A DNA stretch of 64,000 nucleotides from Gonapodya prolifera JEL478 (taxonomy: Eukaryota > Monoblepharomycota > Monoblepharidomycetes > Monoblepharidales > Gonapodyaceae), in the NCBI GenBank assembly GCA_001574975.1, contig KQ965734.1, positions 125,610 through 189,609 on the forward strand, written 5' to 3'. The position numbers were made by a program, and so were the translations under genes. The stretch's first letter is position 1. Every line of letters begins with the position of its first letter. The notes beneath the pieces are model-generated. The model saw nothing but the letters and a program-made list of their open reading frames with translations, was not told the origin of the DNA and searched no databases. Below are positions 32,326 through 45,800 of the stretch, one piece after another.

Positions 32326-35300
32326 TCAATGCGTCATGGACCTCCCATGCCCCCCCCTTCTCATCTTAATGGGCCCAAACATGTCCAACACCGTCTTGCC
32401 CGTAGGCACCGGCATGTACCTCTGCGCGACAAGTTGCATGGTCTCCGCGGTGACGCCGCGGCACTGGCTCACGTTGAGCACGCGGAGGGACCGCGCCATG
32501 TCCATAAGGGCCTGCACGCCCGTCGACGTGACTTGCACGCACCCGCGCAGGCTGAGCCGCTCCAAAAACGGCAAGTTGCCCGCCAAGAGCAGGCACACGG
32601 TGTCCGTCACGGCGTTCCCGCAGAAGCTGAGGTCCAGCACGCGCAGCGACTTGCACGCCGCGATGTGGTCCGCCATGGCGTCTGTCATGGAGCAGCAAAA
32701 CGACAGCGAGAGCACTTCCAGCTCGGTGCACCCGGACGCGATGAGCGCGACCGACTCGTCCGTCAAGAACGAGCAGTCCGACAAATTGAGTTCCGTCAGG
32801 GTCAGTTGGTACCCGCGCAGGGACTCGAACGCGTTATCAAAGATGCCCGTGCACCTTTGCAAGTTGAGGCTCTCGAGTTCTGCCCAATGCGTCGGGTCCT
32901 GGAAACTCGCCGCCGAGATGTTCTTGCAGTAGGACAGGGACAGGCTCCGCAGCGACGACGCGTTGGCCATCAAGAACGTCACGCCTTCGTCCGTGATCTT
33001 GCGGCAGTTGGACAGATTCAGCACTTCCAAGCTGCGGCAGCCGACGCCGATGGAGATGAGCCCCTTGGTATTTCACGGAGCACAAGCACACATCGCGTCA
33101 GACTTCCCCGGACTTCGATACAACAAGACAGGGGACTTGGCTCACCGCATCGGTCACATCCCAACTGTACGCGCCGCGAAGAGGAGGCAAACAGTCTTGA
33201 TCTGAAAAACGTCAACGGCAAAAGGGGCGTCGTTTCCTCACCATCCTCCCAGATCAAGGTTAATCAAATTGGGCGCTTGATTCAAATGCTGCAGGCCCTT
33301 GTTGGCTGCCAAGGATGAAGACAGGTACGCGTGATGTCTTTAACACGGCACGACTCATCCTACCGCCCGTACTCACTGACGTAAAAGCACCCCCGCAAGC
33401 ACAGGCTCTCGACCATATGGCCAAACACCCGCACGACATTGGACAGAACCTGGTCGTCAACCTTCTTGGGATGGGCACTGAGATCCATGCTCCTCAGCAG
33501 CCCGTTCCTCCCATCACGCAGAAACTCGTCGATGCTCTTGCTCAGCCCTCGCATCCGCATCAGCGTCCGGAACTCCAAGTACCCAAACACGACCGCCACA
33601 ACTTGGGGCGGCAGCCGTAGCCGCCCAAACAGGGGCACCTGTGCCTCGGCCTCCTCCATCGTCTCGTCGGGTGTGGCCTCGCGCGCGCCGTTCAACGCGG
33701 AGTGCTTGGCCTCCCCCGCGCGCAGGACGGCCGCGTCCGCGAGCTGCTGGAGCTTCTCGTCCGCCCACACCGCGACGCTCGCGCGGCGCTTCCCGCTGAA
33801 CATCTGGATCAGCCCGCCCACGCGCGTCTTGGGCCGTGATCCCGCGCCGTGGTGACCCGCACCACTGGACGAGGTCTCGGACGCGCCAGAGTTGCTCAGA
33901 GACCCGACGGATTTGCCCCCCGCAGAGGAGGCGAGCGAGGATACGCTGTCGGCGTCGTCCTGCTCCTGTTCCTGCTCCTGCTCCTGATCCTGCCCTTGTT
34001 CGCTCGTGGCCATCTCTGCGTCCACGACGTCGACGCGAAGCTCGATTTGTTGCGGCGCGGGTGTAGGCGCTGATGGAGGTGAAGTGATGATGGGGAGCTC
34101 CAAGGTTGCGGTAGAAGGTGAGCCGGCGCGCTCCTGTTGTGGTTGTGGTTACGAAGACCGTTTGCGCTCGGTTGAGTCCGAGGGTAACGTGCGAGACACG
34201 TCAACACGCTCGCGACTCACTGAAAACTCTCCCGAAATCTGATCCAAGAGCGCCACGCGTATCGCCATGGACCGTCCGCGCTGCTCGTTTTGCTTCTTGA
34301 GCGACAAATACCGTGACTGTGTTCGGGCGGGGTCGTCATCAGTGAAACAACACCCGCGTCACCTCCTTCTGTGCACGCGTTCCCGACCCACCTCAGCAAC
34401 GGACCGAATCAACGTGGCAATCTCCGGGTGATCCTTTGTGAGGGTTTGGAACTCATCGGCGCGGACGACGGCGAGGAGGCACCGGGTTTGTGCAACGATG
34501 GATGCGGTGCGGGGTACTTGGAAGACCACCCCAATCTCCCCGAAGAAGCAGCCGCTGCCAAGTTCTGGACGGCAGGATCAAGAGCAAAAGTAGGAAGAGA
34601 GAATGCGGGCGGGGTTTGAGATTGGTCAAGATAGGACGAGAGTAGTCCCCCACACAAACGCCAAACACATGAACAGAAAGTCGCCAAGGCAATAAATAGG
34701 AACAGCCCAATGCGAATGATTCCAAAAAGCCAAGACGGATGAGCAGAAATATCCAAAGACAAGGATCAACATCTCGTCTCGAGGCAACCACACAAGAGGT
34801 TGAAACCCCACTCACCGGCAAAGACAATCTCGTCGTCCTTAGACTGGACCTCGACGACGCCCTTAACGATAAAGAACATTGCGGCGGCGCGCTCGCCCTC
34901 TCTGATGACTAATAGTGTGGTGGAAGGTGGAAGCGGAGCGAGCGGTTTAGTGTTGGATGGCATGTCGTAACATGAAGCCCCAGCCTTGTTACCATCACCC
35001 CGTTCCCACACATGCTCCCCATGAAACTTCACCCGCATTGCAATTACTAGCACCTTCTTCCTTCGTCCTCCTGTCCCTTTTACTAAATACTAACTTCCGA
35101 CTTCCACCCCCCACCCCCGCACGCCTCCTCCCCCGTATCCCAAGCCTGGCACCCATTCTCATTCCCCCTTGGTCCCGATTTCAATTTCACTCGCGGTGCT
35201 ACCACCGCCTTCTTCCTTCGTCCTCGCGCCCTTGTTCCTGAATATAAACTTCTGCCCAACACCGAAACCCCAGCCCATCCACGCACCCGTGTCACCCGGC

Positions 35301-35521
35301 GCGACGTGTCGAACGTGGACTTTCATAGCCAAATCATGGACGAACTGATCCCTCTGCGGGATCGCCGCGAACAAGGGGTGGGAGCGCAGCGAGTCAAGCA
35401 GGTCCGAGGGCACCGCACCGGCATCGCGCGACGTGGCCGTGGACGGGAGGGAGGATGATGAATCTTGGCTCAGGATGGCGTTTGGAGGGGGCGTGTCGTT
35501 GTCCGTTGCCGGATCGCTCAT
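32326..35521 (-). CDS. Cyclic-nucleotide-binding domain / F-box-like / leucine-rich-repeat protein
   Basis: The ATG at 35521 (MSDPATDNDTPPP) is followed by a cyclic-nucleotide-binding domain: LLDSLRSHPLFAAIPQRDQF, VIREGERAAAMFFIVKGVVE (34920-34850), then GCFFGEIGVVFQVPRTASIV (about 34560-34490). In that phosphate-binding cassette the Glu of FGE and the Arg of PRTAS, needed to hold cAMP or cGMP, are both present. A disordered Glu/Gln/Ser-rich linker follows, then an F-box-like segment (LPPQVVAVVFGYLEFRTLMR, about 33620), and at least nine LRRs of the Cys-containing (AMN1/FBXL) type (LEVLNLSNCRKITDEGVTF, LRSLSLSYCKNIS, LRVLDLSFCGNAVTDTV, LERLSLRGCVQVTSTGV, LRVLNVSQCRGVTAETM). About seven introns. 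Likely an SCF ubiquitin-ligase substrate adaptor gated by a cyclic nucleotide; that link is an inference from domains. Confidence 0.85.
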
Positions 35522-35888
35522 GTCGGTCAATAGGCTCTTGAAAATGAAAGCTTCGTCAGAGTGAGCACATCAGACCCCTTTTCGAGTACACCCCCCCACA
35601 CACACTGATAGGACTTGTGTTGCTCAATTCCCCCATGTCTCCGAAAGAATAGCGCGTCATTTTCACCTCCGAGTCTTGTAGTCCCGGGACAACTTCCCCT
35701 ACCGCAAATGCTGCCTCTTTTTTTATGGGGGGCCGCTGCGACAATAAAAATAATTGAAGGGGGGCATTGACTGAACCTTGGCGCGCCATTCGCTGTCCGC
35801 AGGAGATCCAGGTCCCACCCCGCCCAGATTGGATTTCTTTTGTCCACCAGGCGCCGTTTTCCGCGAGCGAGTGCAGCGCCACAAGCCG
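35522..35888. other. Divergent upstream region
   Basis: Lies between the start of the cNMP/F-box/LRR gene and the first plausible ATG of the GH26-like gene. Overlapping GC-rich frames occur on both strands but none has family support. It presumably holds both promoters. Confidence 0.4.
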
Positions 35889-38800
35889 ATGTCTGGCATC
35901 GTGCGCGGGGAGTGGGCGGACGTCGCGGGGCCGCCTGGACGGACGGGAGGACGCTCGGATGCTGCGTGGACACGGCGTGGCCGCGAGACGGAGCAGGGCG
36001 CGTGGCAGGCACCGGAGTCGTGGGATCGCGGCGGGAGCGTGCGCGGCGAGGGCGGCGCGGGGCGGACGGGTCACGCAAGGCGGGGGAGTGGGGCGGGGAA
36101 GTCGAAACCGCGTGTGCTGCATCTTGCCACGGCCGCGTTTCTCGAGGATGCGGAGTCCGGTGGAGCCCAGCAGTGGAGCGGAGCTCAGGCCAGCGGGCAG
36201 CTCGCGGGCGGGGGCGGAGGGTCGCTTCCTCGCAACTCGCGGAGAGTGTCAAGAGTCATTGCCCGGCCAACGTCGTTCGCGCGGTGGGACGCCAACACCG
36301 GTGGAGCCTCTGGTGCTGCTGCTGCTACTGGGACACTGCCGCAACCATCGTCGTCGTCCTCCACTCGCCTCGCCTCCCACCTTGCATCACCGGTCCTCTC
36401 AAACACGAATCCCAACCTCAACCCGGAGACGTTTGGCCACCCCATGCGACACTCGCGCGCGTACCTGCTCGACCCAGACACTCCCGCGCCATTCATGACA
36501 CCGTACCCGCTGCCAGAATCTGTCGTCAACACCTACCTCCGCGGCCAAGACGCTGCCCCTCTCAAGGACTACATCACCTCGGACGACGTTCCAGACGCCA
36601 TCAACGCCAACACGCCGCAAAGATTCAAGTTCAGCTCCTTCGCTCCCACCGGGCCTGGACTTGGACCTCAGCCTCCTGCCCCCGCCACCCTTCCCCCAGC
36701 ATCTCCCGGCGACCCTCCACAATCCGCCTACCTGCGTTTTCCTACAACCTTCTCGTCAAACCCGCTCTCCCTCTCCCGCCCTCTCTCCTCCCGCCTCTCA
36801 CTCAACCGCGTCTCCTCCGTCTTTCTCGCCCCGCTCATCTCCAGAAACCGCAACTCAATGAGCAGTGGTGGCGGTGCCGGAGGGTTTGCGGGTTTTGCGG
36901 GGATTGGGGGCGGGGGCGGGGGAACTGCCAATGTCGGTGGCAGCATAGCGACTCCCAGCGGCACGCACCGCCGGGCACCGTACACGGCCCAGATCAGCCC
37001 ATCGCCATCATACCCGGACCTTGTGTCCGTCGTCGGACAGACCCACCCTACCCCTTCTTCTCACCCACACAAGCAATCCGCATCGTCCTACCCCGGCCCC
37101 GCACAACGCCCCTCCTCCCCCGACTCCTCTCGCTCCCCCCCGCCCTCCCCTCGCCCGGCCGCATGGCGCCGCGCAGTCCGTCTGTCGCTGAACCCGACGA
37201 CCCCGCCGCCCCCGCTCGACGACGGAGGCGAGACGGGCCATGAGCTACTCGACTCAGTCACATTGGCCGCCGCTGGACGAGCGGCCGTCGAAGCCCGGGG
37301 TGAGTCGCCTGGGTCAGGAAGGGGCACCATGGAAAGACGACGTGGAGGAGGTGGGGAGGCGACGGAGCTGAGGAATGGCGGCGAGGAGGAGCAGGAACAT
37401 CGAGGCCGGGAACGCGAGCGACACCACGGTTCCGACGCCAACGTGTCGTTCAGTACCGCACAGTTCCTGACCCCCCGGACGAAACGGGACGCGCACGGGA
37501 CGTCACCGCTTTCCGGCCTGGACGCAACAACCAAATCTCCCTTCCCGTTTTCTTCCACCATACCGTCCTCGCCATCCTCCAAACTGACACTCCGCCACTC
37601 CGCCCGCCACTCCGCCTTCTCCACCGCCTCCTCCACCGACAAACCCCTCCCCGCCGTCCCGCCCTACGACCTTGACGACTCTTCACTCCTTCCCGTCTCG
37701 GCGCTTCTCCACCGCGTCAGATCGCAAGCCCGCCGTCGAACCGCCGCGCACTGGGCCCGCGTCGCTGTGGCCCTGGCCATTACGATCTGCGGGATCGCCA
37801 TGATCGCCGTGCGTGTCGTCGCGCTCTCTATCGACGCGCGCACGCCCAAACCCGCGCGCAACGTGCAGTTTCCACCGCCTCCGCCGGGTGGGGGGGGCAC
37901 CACGCCGTCGTCCCCCGCGGTGGCGCCCAACTGCCCGTGGATCTCGTCGGGGTTGGGTGACGCCCGGCTTCTTCCCCCGGCAGGGCGACGCCTTGGAGGG
38001 TTTTCGCTCGACTGGATGGTGGACACGCCCACGTCCGTCGCGGGGCGGGTCGGGTTCGTGCCCTCGGTCAATGGCGCGTTCGTCCACATAACGACCAACA
38101 CCACGTTCGAGAAGTCCATGATCGCATGGTATGCCGACCAAGTACGTCTTGCGGGGAAGTCGCAGGGACAGGTTGCGACGCTTAGTATCGCGCTTATGTC
38201 GGATCTGGAGTTGTCGGGTGTGGCGGACGCCTTATGGGACGAGGTTGCGGACGAGATGAGGAGGGTCAATTATGAAGTCGGGGTGCCGATTTTTTTGAGA
38301 TTTGCGCACGAGGTGAGTGCAAGGTGATATGAGTCCGCAAAACTAGTGTTAGACCTTCTCTTCCCCGTCACGTCTACAAGATGAACGGCAACTGGCTCCC
38401 ATATGGGCAACGTCCCATCGCTTTCCAGCGTGCTTGGCGCCGGCTGACCTCTGCCGTTCGCCAGCGGACCAACCTCACCGCGATGGTATGGGCACCCAAT
38501 ATGGGAGCAGGCTACCCGTTCTCCACCACTCAGTACTCTCCAGCGAATGGTACTGATGAGTTCAAGGCCCTTGATACGAACGGGGATGGAGAATTGACCA
38601 ATAAGGATGATCCTTACTTGCCGTTCTGGCCTGGGCGGGATTGGGTTGACTGGGTTGGGATCAGTATATGTGAGTGTGTCCGCCTTGGAGCGGCGAAGCC
38701 ATGCGACCGAACTCACGGCTACCGATGTCGCTCTCCCATGTGCATGTGTGCCCCAAAAGACTGGTTTGGCCCTGGAGATACACCAAGCAACACCTTACCT

Positions 38801-39333
38801 CCGACCGACTACATCTTCACCATAGCTCACGGCAACTCCAGCTTCAATGCAGCCAACACGACCTTTGACTTTTATGCAAAGTACGCCTTGAACGAGTCCC
38901 GCCCGATGATGCTTCCAGAGTCGGGAGCGCTGTTCTACTATGCAGACCCGAAAGGCGTGAAGGTGGATGCCGGCGTGGGTGAACTGGCGATGAAACGGGA
39001 GTTTTGGACACAGGCTTGGGCGGCCAAGGGTTCTTTGGCGGGAATGAACATGGTTCGGGCTGTTTTACAGTGAGTAAACGCGGTCTCGATGATTTCATTC
39101 ATCACCTCACGAATGCTCACTCCGTCCACCCATCTCTCTCGCATTCACCAAAATCTGCCTCCTCTCCCCGCAGCTTTGAAGAGGCAAAGCTTGAGTCCCG
39201 GGGAAATGGTACTTTCCGTGTAACCTCCGACCCAACCATCCGCGCTGCGTTTTTAGCAGATGTGGCTGAGGATCTGAAGAGAGGACCTGCAGGTCTGACG
39301 TACTACTGCAATGGCACCGTGGGAAGTGTGTGA
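35889..39333 (+). CDS. Type II membrane-anchored GH26-like glycoside hydrolase
   Basis: Long disordered cytosolic N-terminus (Ser/Pro/Gly-rich, with TRLASHLASPVLSNTNPN, RHSRAYLLDPDTPAPF and Pro-rich runs), then one transmembrane helix (WARVAVALAITICGIAMIAV, about 37750-37810). The extracellular/lumenal part has GGFSLDWMVDTPTS, YADQVRLAGKSQGQVATLSI and PIFLRFAHE spliced to MNGNWLPYGQ. The resulting HEMNG carries the GH26 acid/base Glu. LTAMVWAPNMGAGYPF, a DTNGDGELTNKDDPYLP Ca-binding-like loop, WPGRDWVDWVGISIC, and SRPMMLPESGALFY with a Glu placed like the nucleophile then follow, ending in LTYYCNGTVGSV. GH26 enzymes are mostly beta-mannanases. Introns near 38313-38380, 38668 and 39070. Start uncertain: 35889 (MSGIVRGE) is the longest option, 36444 (MRHSRAYLL) equally possible. 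Confidence 0.8.
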
Positions 39334-39532
39334 AGATATCTGACATTATTCGATGCATCTTGTTATTATTGCTGTTTCTCTTATATCTCATCATTTATGT
39401 ATTTATTCATGTATTTGGGGAGCAATACCCAACCGTAGGGCGATTAAATGTAGAAAGAGAAAAGTCCATCTTCGAATCGTCGAAACTCGAGCAATTATTT
39501 GGATCAAAACATCAAATCGACTTCCTTCCGTA

Positions 39533-42221
39533 TTACGACTGTATGTATCTCGTAATTTGTGGTAGACGCGTCCTGGGCTTTGCCTTGGGGTCATGGTGAC
39601 GATGACCGAGCAAGTACGAAGTTGCGCTCCGAACATGCTGCAATATCACGTAGTGAGCTAACTGTTTACTATTGCGAATAACCAATTGTTTGGAACGAAC
39701 CATAGTTGCTAGCCGCGAATCCTCGTCTCTCTCCATCCGTCGACGACTGCTCATTTCCGCGATCTGACAGTCCAGCTCGCCGCGGTAAACAACAGCCTCG
39801 TTTGCATCAATGCGAGACTATGTTGAGGACGGATGGCATGTTCAAGGCGTTTCCGATCAGTTGTGTAAAAGCGACATACCTTTGGGTCAATATCCACGAT
39901 TTGTCGCCGAGGATTCTCCGTTCGCGGATCCTTTCTCTCCCCTAATCCCATTTCTTGTCTCACCGGCTCGGACGCGCTCCGAAGTCTCTGCTTTTTACCG
40001 CCGAATTTGCTCCATTCTGCCTCTGAATGGGGAGACGGTTGTGACACTACGAAAGGATCACGTTCACGGTGCAAACGTTCCAAGGCTTTCTCCTCCTCTC
40101 GTGCTCGAGCATCAAGCTCTTCGCACTGTCTCTTGAACTCATCCAATTGACGCCGTCGGTCATCGTGCTTTTGTCGTGTGCTTTCCCGTTCCTTGCTTCG
40201 ACCACGGCCACCGAGTTTGGCATCAAGCTCGTTAATACCTCCGGATAGAATTTGGGGCAAAAGAAGAGGAGCGCCTCCACCTTCACGTCCGAATGGAGAG
40301 TAAACAGTCTCGAAATTTCGATCGTGGACGTGAATGAGGGCTTCTAAAGGATTCGGGGGTGCAATATCGGTGTGTGGTCGTCCTGTTCGAGCAGAGGGAG
40401 AGACGGGGTGGTACGGTTGTAGCGGTATTGAGGTGCCAGTCGGTTCGTGGGAAACTTCTTGAGATTCTGCGCGCTGATAAATCGGTGCTAAACGTTAATC
40501 GAAATTTCGACTGCGCGTCTTGGCTCACCTCCTGTATTTGCCTTTTGAGATCTCGCCGATAGGACTCTTGAATTTTTATGATTTCTTTCATGGTTTCAGG
40601 TGGATGCTTATCCGCCTTTTCGATGGCTGATATGACAGCTTTTGTTCGGCCCGATTCGGGGTCAAGTATGGGGTCGCCTCCCCCACCACGCATCGAATTG
40701 GCATAGCGTTCCGGTGGTTTCTAGCAGTGCTCGCGTCGTGAGAAGTTGCTAGCGCAAAAAAAACTAAGTGTAGCTTTTCACCTTTATATCCTCCAGTCGC
40801 TCTGATTCCTTCTTTCGCTCTTTGTCACGAACTTGAACCTCCCAGGAAGCAACGTATTCCTTTTCCTCTTCCGGGGATATTCGGGTGCGGGACTTGAGCC
40901 CAGAGTCATAGTATTAAACTTCTTCGCTCCAACCCGTGTCTAAAAAACAAGCACAAACCTCGTGCCACGTTGCTCTTCTCACTCTTCCGCTCCGCTTTGT
41001 TCTTTCATAAGCCGTCTTCCTCGAAACACCAGGCAGAACTTGATCGGCTTCGACCATATGCTTGCCGTTCTCTTTGTCCTCAACCTTTGCCAACCTTTCA
41101 TTTTCTGCTTTGCTCCGCGCCTGCTCTAAGACGTCGTGGCCGAACTCTTTCATTCGGTGGGTGTGGTCCGGGGGTTGGTAGTCTGATGGCTCCCCGAGAT
41201 TCGAGTGGATGCGCCCAGACGACGGCGCTGGTGCACCAAACGGAAAGCCTGAGCGGGACTGTGACGCAGAGAGAAGCGCACCGTCGAGAGACGTCGACCG
41301 CTGCCTTGCGAGACGCATCCGTGACTGGCGTTCCATTTGTTGTGTCGTCATGGCTTCGTCTGGACAGCATGTCAGACATCATTTGATGGGACGATCGCCA
41401 CTCGTTGACCCACATAGTTCTTTCTTTACTTTCTCTTTCCGTTCAGCGTGGCGGGCGTCTTCTGAACCAAAAAGCGCACCCTTCTTTAACGACCCAGCGA
41501 AACCGCGACTTTGAGCGGTCGTCCCCCTTCCCTTGTCTTTCTGGGTGTCTGTTTCAATGGAAGATGGTCCACCCACATAAAACGGGCTTGAGGGATCGGG
41601 TCCTGTCGGTCTCGTGAGAACACCCGAAATGGGGTACTGGGGAGCATCAAGAAGCGCTAGAATCGGTGGCGCTGAATAGGACGTATGTGTCACTGATGAC
41701 GCGGTTGGGGCGCGAGAGGTAAAGCTCCCCCCATCGAGGTTCTGGTAGGTTCCAAGGAGTCCGACCTCGTTATCAAAACGGTGATTACATACACATCGAC
41801 ACTAAAAGAGGGAAAGGACTAGAGTAGCTTACCTTCTGATCCCCTCTTCTTTTTCTTGGTTCAGTAACTGCTCTCCTCCCGTACATTGGTGCACCTTTGC
41901 GAGGAAAAAATGGATGCATTCAGATCGTTGCAGTTGTTGAAGGTACATGAAGAGACAGGTGAAGATTCGTTGCCAGTGTGAAGGAAAGTGGGTGTGGGTT
42001 TTCAAATCCAAAACTTCGTTTCAAGAGAATGCTGTGTCCTCGCAAAACGTTTGGATGCTCCCACATTGCACTTCCACCCATTCTTTCTCCTTCATAACCC
42101 GGATCTCTTCATTCTTCGCTTGCAGAAGACGGCGATCTCTCGCTGAAATGAATGGGTCGTACGGTGTCATATCATGAGCGAGTAGTGTTGCCGCCATCGT
42201 GGGAGATTTATCGGAAGGCAT
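39533..42221 (-). CDS. Coiled-coil protein, possibly CSPP1-like (centrosome/cilium)
   Basis: Identity uncertain. Exons from right to left: ATG at 42221 (MPSDKSPTMAATLLAHDMTP, then ISARDRRLLQAKNEEIRVM); KGAPMYGRRAVTEPRKRR; SAPPILALLDAPQYPISG and GFAGSLKKGALFG; MERQSRMRLARQRSTSL, PPDHTHRMKEFGHDVLEQA and KAENERLAKVEDKENGK; MRGGGGDPILDPESG followed by KIQESYRRDLKRQIQEV; LDEFKRQCEELDARAREEEK; and probably RGELDCQIAEMSSRRRMERD near 39750-39790. The GGGG-DP-x-D-x-x-G motif next to short repeats of the type SYRRDLKRQI recalls CSPP1, a ciliary tubulin-associated protein, and RABL2 shows that the organism has a flagellum. No catalytic domain. The 3' end (39533) is tentative. Confidence 0.5.
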
Positions 42222-42859
42222 ATGCAGATTCCGCCCAAAGATTAGCGACAGAGATCCCAGAGGATAAAGTAGCGAAGAGTTGGGGTGGTCAGGGAAGTTG
42301 CGAAGATGATAAGCCCAACTTTTTCGCCCTTTCCCCCATCTTCCCCCTCCCTTTCATTCCTTCCGCTCTCGCCCCTTCCTTTTCCCCTCCGTCTTTTTTT
42401 TTGGCATGTAATTGCGTTTACATTGAAGAAGACTTTATTCACGCATAAGTGGAATACTAATTCATTTCCCCGACACTCAAACTCGGTATTCAGACCAGAA
42501 TCGGGGCAAAGAACCACTGGGTTGAGTGGCACCTCGAAAAGATTCATTATTACTGTGGTCACGGCTCTAATCGAGTCCAGGCGGTCAAGGCGTTCGTTCA
42601 TCTCGAACGTGCTGCTCTCCCTTCCTTACCTACGAGCTCATCGGACTCATCATCGCTCTTGTGCATCACGAGACATCAACTCTACGCACAATTCGAAGGT
42701 TGCCCCATAATTCCACCATCTTGCGATTTCCTCGTGCCTCGGGACTGCCCACCTACCTGTATCGAACTTCATCGTGAATAGGACAATTGAATGTGAGGCT
42801 ACGCGCTACATGCCTTATCTGCGCGTACCCGCTGATGGTTCTGGGTCGCCGATCATCTA
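42222..42859. other. Divergent upstream region
   Basis: About 640 bp between the starts of the coiled-coil gene (minus) and the giant GT-REJ gene (plus). A long pyrimidine-rich tract (about 42320-42405, plus strand) is the main feature. Frames crossing it on both strands look random. Confidence 0.5.
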
Positions 42860-45800
42860 ATGCGCAACGTGACACAACCCCTTGCCCAAAGCAAAAACCG
42901 CATAGCGAACGCATCACTTAAAGATGGCATCGATTGGTCGCCGTGGAGAAGACCAGGATGCGAAGGAGCCGCTGGTGAGTTCGTGTGCGGCGTTGAAACC
43001 GTTCCTCTCGCAACTCAATCTCGAAATTATCAGTTAACCCCAAAAGAATCATCCCAAGGAGATGTCAAACAAGCCACCAAACATGAAGACGATGAAGATG
43101 ATCAGGACTCATGGTCCAATTGGGTCACCTTAGGACTCATGTTTGCGACGATCGTTTGCGTTGCTGGAACAGTGTTGATATCGGCGGGATTTGAACTCCC
43201 TTCCTCACTACAAAACTTCTTCGATGGAATTCTGGGAACATCGTCGCCATCGGGGGTTGGTGAGTGAATGATTTATTCGCGTTCTTCCAGAAATGCAGTC
43301 CCAAGAAGAACCCACTTTGCATAGATGGACCCGCAGCGTACTGCAGCGGCCATGGCATTCAAATATCTTTAAAATCGTGTGTTTGCGATCTCGGGTATGC
43401 CGGTAACTTATGTCAAGACGTAATTGATATTCGTGAGTGGAAAACCGCCTTCTGCGACGTGCGAAGTCTGATTTTCTCCGGATTTTCTTACTGCGCTCTT
43501 CGAAACGCATTACTTTCTTTTGATAACGTTGCGTGACTCTAGCCTCCGTCAATCGTGAAGAAGCGTCTTTCCCCCTGCCAATTAATCGTCGGACCGTGTG
43601 TTTCGTGTTGCCCTATTTCGGCGCGCTGAATCCATATGTGCCCGAAGCAGCAGCGTACTCTGACATTGTTCGCACAATCGCACATGGGACAGGAAAAGAC
43701 GACGAAATGGATGTCACTGTGCTCTATATTGGGGAAGAAGACAAGGCGGAAGTCGACGTTTGGAGTAGAGTCGTAAATGACTGGAAGCAAGAAGGAATTT
43801 CCGTTCAAAGGTGGGTGAAGGTTTTGTTCACCGAAGTTCCGTCAAGTGATGAATGCGGCTTTGCAAGACTCCCCTCCACGGGGCTTGAATTCACTAAGCC
43901 CGGGGTGACATCCCTCTCTTACGAAGTATTCCGCTTCTTCAAATCGTTGCCGTCATCGTGAGTGCCCTTCAATGCGCCTCGATTCACCATACTTGTTACT
44001 TGATAGACTGCTCTATGTTGCAGCTTTTCGACTGTCCACTTTCTAGCATCCACAGGTGCTGGGTTTTACACGATGAAAGCACAGAAACAGGGACTCGTGT
44101 GTTTTGGCACGCAGTTCATTGTGCATGCCGATACCATTGGGGAGCAGACGCTTCGCAGGATCGCTTCCGCAAACATGAACGAGTTGAGTGCAGAGATTCT
44201 CAAGAAAGATTACATGTCCCAGAAAATGGTGGAAATGGCGGTGAGTATAAAACGCTTGGCGAATCCCACAATCGCATTTCAAACCTCCTGCATTAGGATG
44301 CCGTCCTTACCACAACTGCGGACATAGGTTCTGATCTATTTGAGCAAAAATGGCAGCTCCCAGAAGAAGTCTACAGTGTTCCTTTCATTCCTTCATTGCC
44401 CGCTGATGGGGAAGTGGACTCCAGGATCAAACGACGCTCACTTGATAATATCGTCATTGACGAGATCGTATTTGTTGGTTTACTCGCGGACACTCGTGGA
44501 CTTCAGATGTTTTGCGACGCTGTCGACATCATGGACGAGGCCAATGTCACTCCGCAAACGCGTTCAAGCCTCAAAGTCACGTTTTTAGGAGAGATTGGCA
44601 AATTTGGCGATATGCCTGGGGACGAATACGTTGAATCGCGCTCTCTGTCGTGGAACAATGTCGAGTGGGATGTGAAACCCAAAGCGCGATCCGTCGCTGA
44701 TATTGTTGCTTACATGACGGACACGTCGAGTACATTAAGTCTTCACCGACTCGCAGTCATTGCTATTCCGTATGATGCCTCAGGCTACTTGTACTCGGAG
44801 CTCGTTCGGGCCAGCATCCCCGTTATAGCAACCCGACTTCCAGTATATGAAGCAGCTCTTGACCCCCTCCTGCATAGTGAGCTCTTATTCGAAGCTCTGT
44901 CGGGTGACTTGGCCCGTTCTGTTAGTGAAAAAGTGACTGACGGTGTAATTGCTCCGGTTGCACGACTATCGGCGGGAAACAGGGAAGATTCTGTCAAGAA
45001 CTGGCTGGAGGTCTTCCGGCGAACTGCATCGGCACCAGTGACTTGCAAAACTAATTACATCAAACCGAACCAGGAGAATCTCGGCGATGATAATACCGAC
45101 GAATATATGGAGGGTCCTTTGATTTCCGTGGTCCTTGTCCATCGAAATCGCCACCAGCTCCTCGAGCAAGCGATCAAATCTCTCGAAGAGCAAACTTTTA
45201 CCAACTTTGAAATTGTTCTTGTGGATGACGGCTCCGACGACCCTGAAACTCTTCAGTACCTGCAGGATTTGGCTTGGAAGTGGTGGGAAGAGCGTGGATG
45301 GCGCGTCATACGTGAACCAAACAGATACCTCGGTGCTGCAAGGAACACGGGTGTCAAGTACGCGAAAGGACGATATATTCTGTTCATGGACGACGATGAC
45401 TACGCCAAACCGCATCAGCTTGCAACCCTCGCGAGAGTTGTCTCCAATACTAAAGCTGATATCGTCACCGCAGGTCATGATATCTTCGAGGGATTGTCCC
45501 TACCGCCAGGATCTGGTACTGGTGGACGTTACCTACCGCTCGGCCCGTCAGCTGTTGCCGGTCTTTTGGAAAATGTTTTCGGAGATTCAAATATGCTCGT
45601 AGAGCGTGATTTTTTTATTGACACTGGAGGGTTTTCTGAAACATTCGGCGTCGGTTTCGAAGACTACGAGTTTTTCGCGAAGTCCGTTCTTCGTGGGGCA
45701 AACCTGGAAGCCATTCCTGAATCACTGCACTGGTATCGCCGGCATCCTGGAGCGATGTCGTACAACACTGATTTGAAAGCAGGGCAAGTAAGGTACCTCA

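Noticed and set aside
31901-32329. Cys-rich 142-residue minus-strand frame
   Set aside because: Runs through the decayed repeat copies and its internal repetition reflects those repeats; the initiating codon is not supported and no domain is seen.
35527-36252. 241-residue Arg/Pro-rich minus-strand frame
   Set aside because: Lies in GC-rich sequence where several frames stay open by chance; low-complexity Arg/Pro composition and overlap with the promoter region of the cNMP/F-box/LRR gene.
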